Positions 3,589 through 5,288 of a stretch of 5,288 nt of DNA are shown one piece after another. This DNA comes from Burkholderiales bacterium UBA2647 (GTDB lineage: Bacteria > Pseudomonadota > Gammaproteobacteria > Burkholderiales > Burkholderiaceae_E), in assembly GCA_002359635.1 (NCBI GenBank), contig DENJ01000004.1, positions 2,502-7,789 of the forward strand. Reading direction: 5' to 3'. The notes beneath the pieces are model-generated. The model made no database searches. It had not been told where the DNA came from and worked only from the letters and a program-made list of their open reading frames with translations. Numbering within the stretch: the stretch's first letter is position 1; each line of letters begins with the position of its first letter. Made by a program: the position numbers and the translations under genes.

Positions 3589-5280
3589 CTATTCGAAGCG
3601 AGCGAGCGCCTTCCCTGAGGCCTCATTGAGTTGCGCCTTCACCTGCCCTGTAAAGGATGCGAAACGCTCCCGGTGCGCATTTGGAATCTGAACGCCACCG
3701 CTTTGAAAGGCCGATGTCATCGGATCAACAGGTTCGCCATTGATTCTGAACTCGTAGTGCAAATGCGGTCCTGTTGCCCAACCGGTGGCACCGACTTCGC
3801 CGATGGTTTCACCCTGCTGTATATGCTGCCCGACATGCAAGCCGTCTGCGAAAGCGCTCAAATGTGCGTAGACGGTTTCGCTTTTATCACGATGCTTCAG
3901 GATGATCATGTTGCCGTAGCCGCCGTTCCGGCCGACAAAATTCACCACGCCGTCGCCAGCAGCCCTCACCCGGGTGCCATGAGGCGCAGAGAAATCAACA
4001 CCACGGTGCGCTCGCCATTGCTGAAAAATCGGATGAAGCCTTGCGCCGCTGAATCCTGACGAGACACGACTGAATTCGACCGGATTTCTCAGGAAGGATT
4101 TACGGAGGCTGTGTCCTTTAGCGTCGTAGTAGGACCCGAGATTGGCGCCGTCGCCGTCAGGGTCAAACCAAAAAGCTTCAAGACGGCGTCCCGCATTAAA
4201 GAATTCAATCCCTAGGATTCGCCCGGGCGCTGGCGTGTCGAGACCGCCAGGTTCGCGCAGGGTTTCATACATCACACGCAAACGGTCGCCCTTGCGGAGG
4301 TCACGATGAAAGTCGATATCGCCCCCGAAAATCTCGGCGATCTTTGAAGCTACCGACTCGTGAATCCCGGCCTGGTCTGTAGCCGCGTAGAGGGAACTCT
4401 GAATCTCAGCGGCGCGGATCTCAATGCCTCGGTCGAGCGCAACCAGCTCTTCCCGTATGTGAAAACCATCGCCTTCGCGGGAGATGACCATGCGCTTGGG
4501 TGAGTGCGCAGAACTTTCCTCAACACCCCCAGTCCGGAGCACAAAACGCTGAATCTTCCCGTAGCCGTCGACTTCTGCCATCGCGAGTCGACCGGGCAGA
4601 AGTTGAAAGGACTTGCGAGCAAATAAATCTTTCTTGACGAACTCAGTCAGGTCACGATCGATCAAATCCATGCGAGCGAGCAAGGAGGCGATCGACTCCC
4701 CGCGCCTGATACTCTCGACTTTGACGACGGTTTCCTGGAAGTCAAAGACGGATGAGGCTGCAATCAGCGGCTCAGCAAGCATCTGAGGCGGCGGTAGTGC
4801 CTCTTCGGAAAAAGGTGCCGTTGCGAAAGCCGTCACTGCAAGCAGTGACGCTGCACCGCCTGCGGCAAGCTGTCTGCGCCGGGCGCGCGCCCACATTTCG
4901 ATCCCAAATAGATGTAAAGGCAGACGTTCGAATTGCTTTTGCAACGGCCTGCAGACCGGCTGGACTGCCGAGGCGAACTGGAGGCTTCGTTGCGCGATCG
5001 AATCGATCGCCTGTGCTACGACAGGTTTGGCGAGGGCCGCAAACCAGCGCACACCCTGATCGCTCATCAGGCGGCAAGCAACTGCGATCCGGTCCCGAAA
5101 AGCGCCAACGCTTAGCGATCGCTTAAGAAGTGTTTGGGGGCTTGTCGATGCATAAAGGGTCGTTGATCCGCGATGAACGCTTGGGCTTGGCTTATTCGCT
5201 GCAGGGTAGGCCTGAGGGTACGCACGCCCTGCTGCGGCGGGCGGCAGGTTTTGAACAGTGCTTGGTGGAGCCTCAGCCAA
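3589..5280 (-). CDS. M23-family (LytM) murein endopeptidase, membrane-anchored; N-terminus unresolved
   Basis: This is a predicted zinc endopeptidase that cuts peptide cross-links of peptidoglycan in the periplasm, of the MepM/YebA-like type. Numbering from the TTG at 5280 gives 563 residues. About 135 cytoplasmic residues, Pro/Ala-rich at first, lead to RRR and one hydrophobic segment (about 138-157). Next come a LysM/OapA-like region (about 185-250), a Csd3-like linker domain (about 290-345) and the catalytic LytM domain (about 400-520). The catalytic set is complete: His425 and Asp429 (HRGVD) and His508 as zinc ligands, with His473 (YAHL) and His506 (HLH) as active-site histidines. An active enzyme is therefore expected, unlike EnvC/NlpD activators. 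The frame is open to the right edge, so the gene may begin outside. Other starts are ATG 5067 and ATG 4896 (just before the membrane anchor). It is the first gene of an operon with anmK. Confidence 0.85.
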   Translation of the reverse strand: MAEAPPSTVQNLPPAAAGRAYPQAYPAANKPSPSVHRGSTTLYASTSPQTLLKRSLSVGAFRDRIAVACRLMSDQGVRWFAALAKPVVAQAIDSIAQRSLQFASAVQPVCRPLQKQFERLPLHLFGIEMWARARRRQLAAGGAASLLAVTAFATAPFSEEALPPPQMLAEPLIAASSVFDFQETVVKVESIRRGESIASLLARMDLIDRDLTEFVKKDLFARKSFQLLPGRLAMAEVDGYGKIQRFVLRTGGVEESSAHSPKRMVISREGDGFHIREELVALDRGIEIRAAEIQSSLYAATDQAGIHESVASKIAEIFGGDIDFHRDLRKGDRLRVMYETLREPGGLDTPAPGRILGIEFFNAGRRLEAFWFDPDGDGANLGSYYDAKGHSLRKSFLRNPVEFSRVSSGFSGARLHPIFQQWRAHRGVDFSAPHGTRVRAAGDGVVNFVGRNGGYGNMIILKHRDKSETVYAHLSAFADGLHVGQHIQQGETIGEVGATGWATGPHLHYEFRINGEPVDPMTSAFQSGGVQIPNAHRERFASFTGQVKAQLNEASGKALARFE

Positions 5281-5288
5281 AGTCGTTG

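Noticed and set aside
4896..5288. A plus-strand tyrS promoter expected from Burkholderiales gene order to the right of the M23 gene
   Set aside because: No convincing -35/-10 pair was found on the plus strand near the right edge. The neighbouring gene is outside the window.

Overview
The window looks like a chromosomal housekeeping segment from a betaproteobacterium of the order Burkholderiales. Three things suggest this. The L13 and S9 proteins carry residues I recall from Burkholderia and Bordetella homologues, such as PLGYAM in L13 and VERKKVGLHKAR in S9. The ErpA protein is close to the Burkholderia form. The gene order OsmC-family / rplM-rpsI / erpA / anmK / M23 peptidase is typical of that order. 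The family cannot be fixed from the sequence alone; an Alcaligenaceae-like relative is my best guess. No mobile element, CRISPR array, tRNA or rRNA was seen.

Layout, left to right. Positions 1-69 hold a small hairpin and a 13-bp tandem repeat beyond the end of the first gene. Positions 70-495 (minus) encode a YhfA-type OsmC/Ohr-fold protein. Positions 496-1114 contain no convincing protein gene. The right part of that gap does hold a complete-looking small RNA transcription unit at about 944-1032. It has a sigma70-like promoter, a stem-loop, a second stem-loop whose loop displays CUCCUCCUUA (the anti-Shine-Dalgarno sequence of 16S rRNA), and a strong intrinsic terminator. A separate promoter with an embedded palindrome follows for the ribosomal protein operon rplM-rpsI (1115-1937), which ends at a UUCG-loop terminator. 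Next comes erpA (2121-2471), with an IscR-like half-site in its promoter region. On the opposite strand, convergent with erpA, are anmK (2482-3588) and an M23 peptidase (3589 to the right edge). These two are fused end to start (TAG directly followed by GTG).

Functionally there are three blocks: translation (L13, S9 and the putative anti-SD RNA), iron-sulfur cluster delivery (ErpA), and cell-wall turnover (a murein endopeptidase and a muropeptide-sugar recycling kinase in one operon). The most interesting item is the candidate anti-SD small RNA next to the ribosomal protein operon. It is a prediction from sequence and pairing only.
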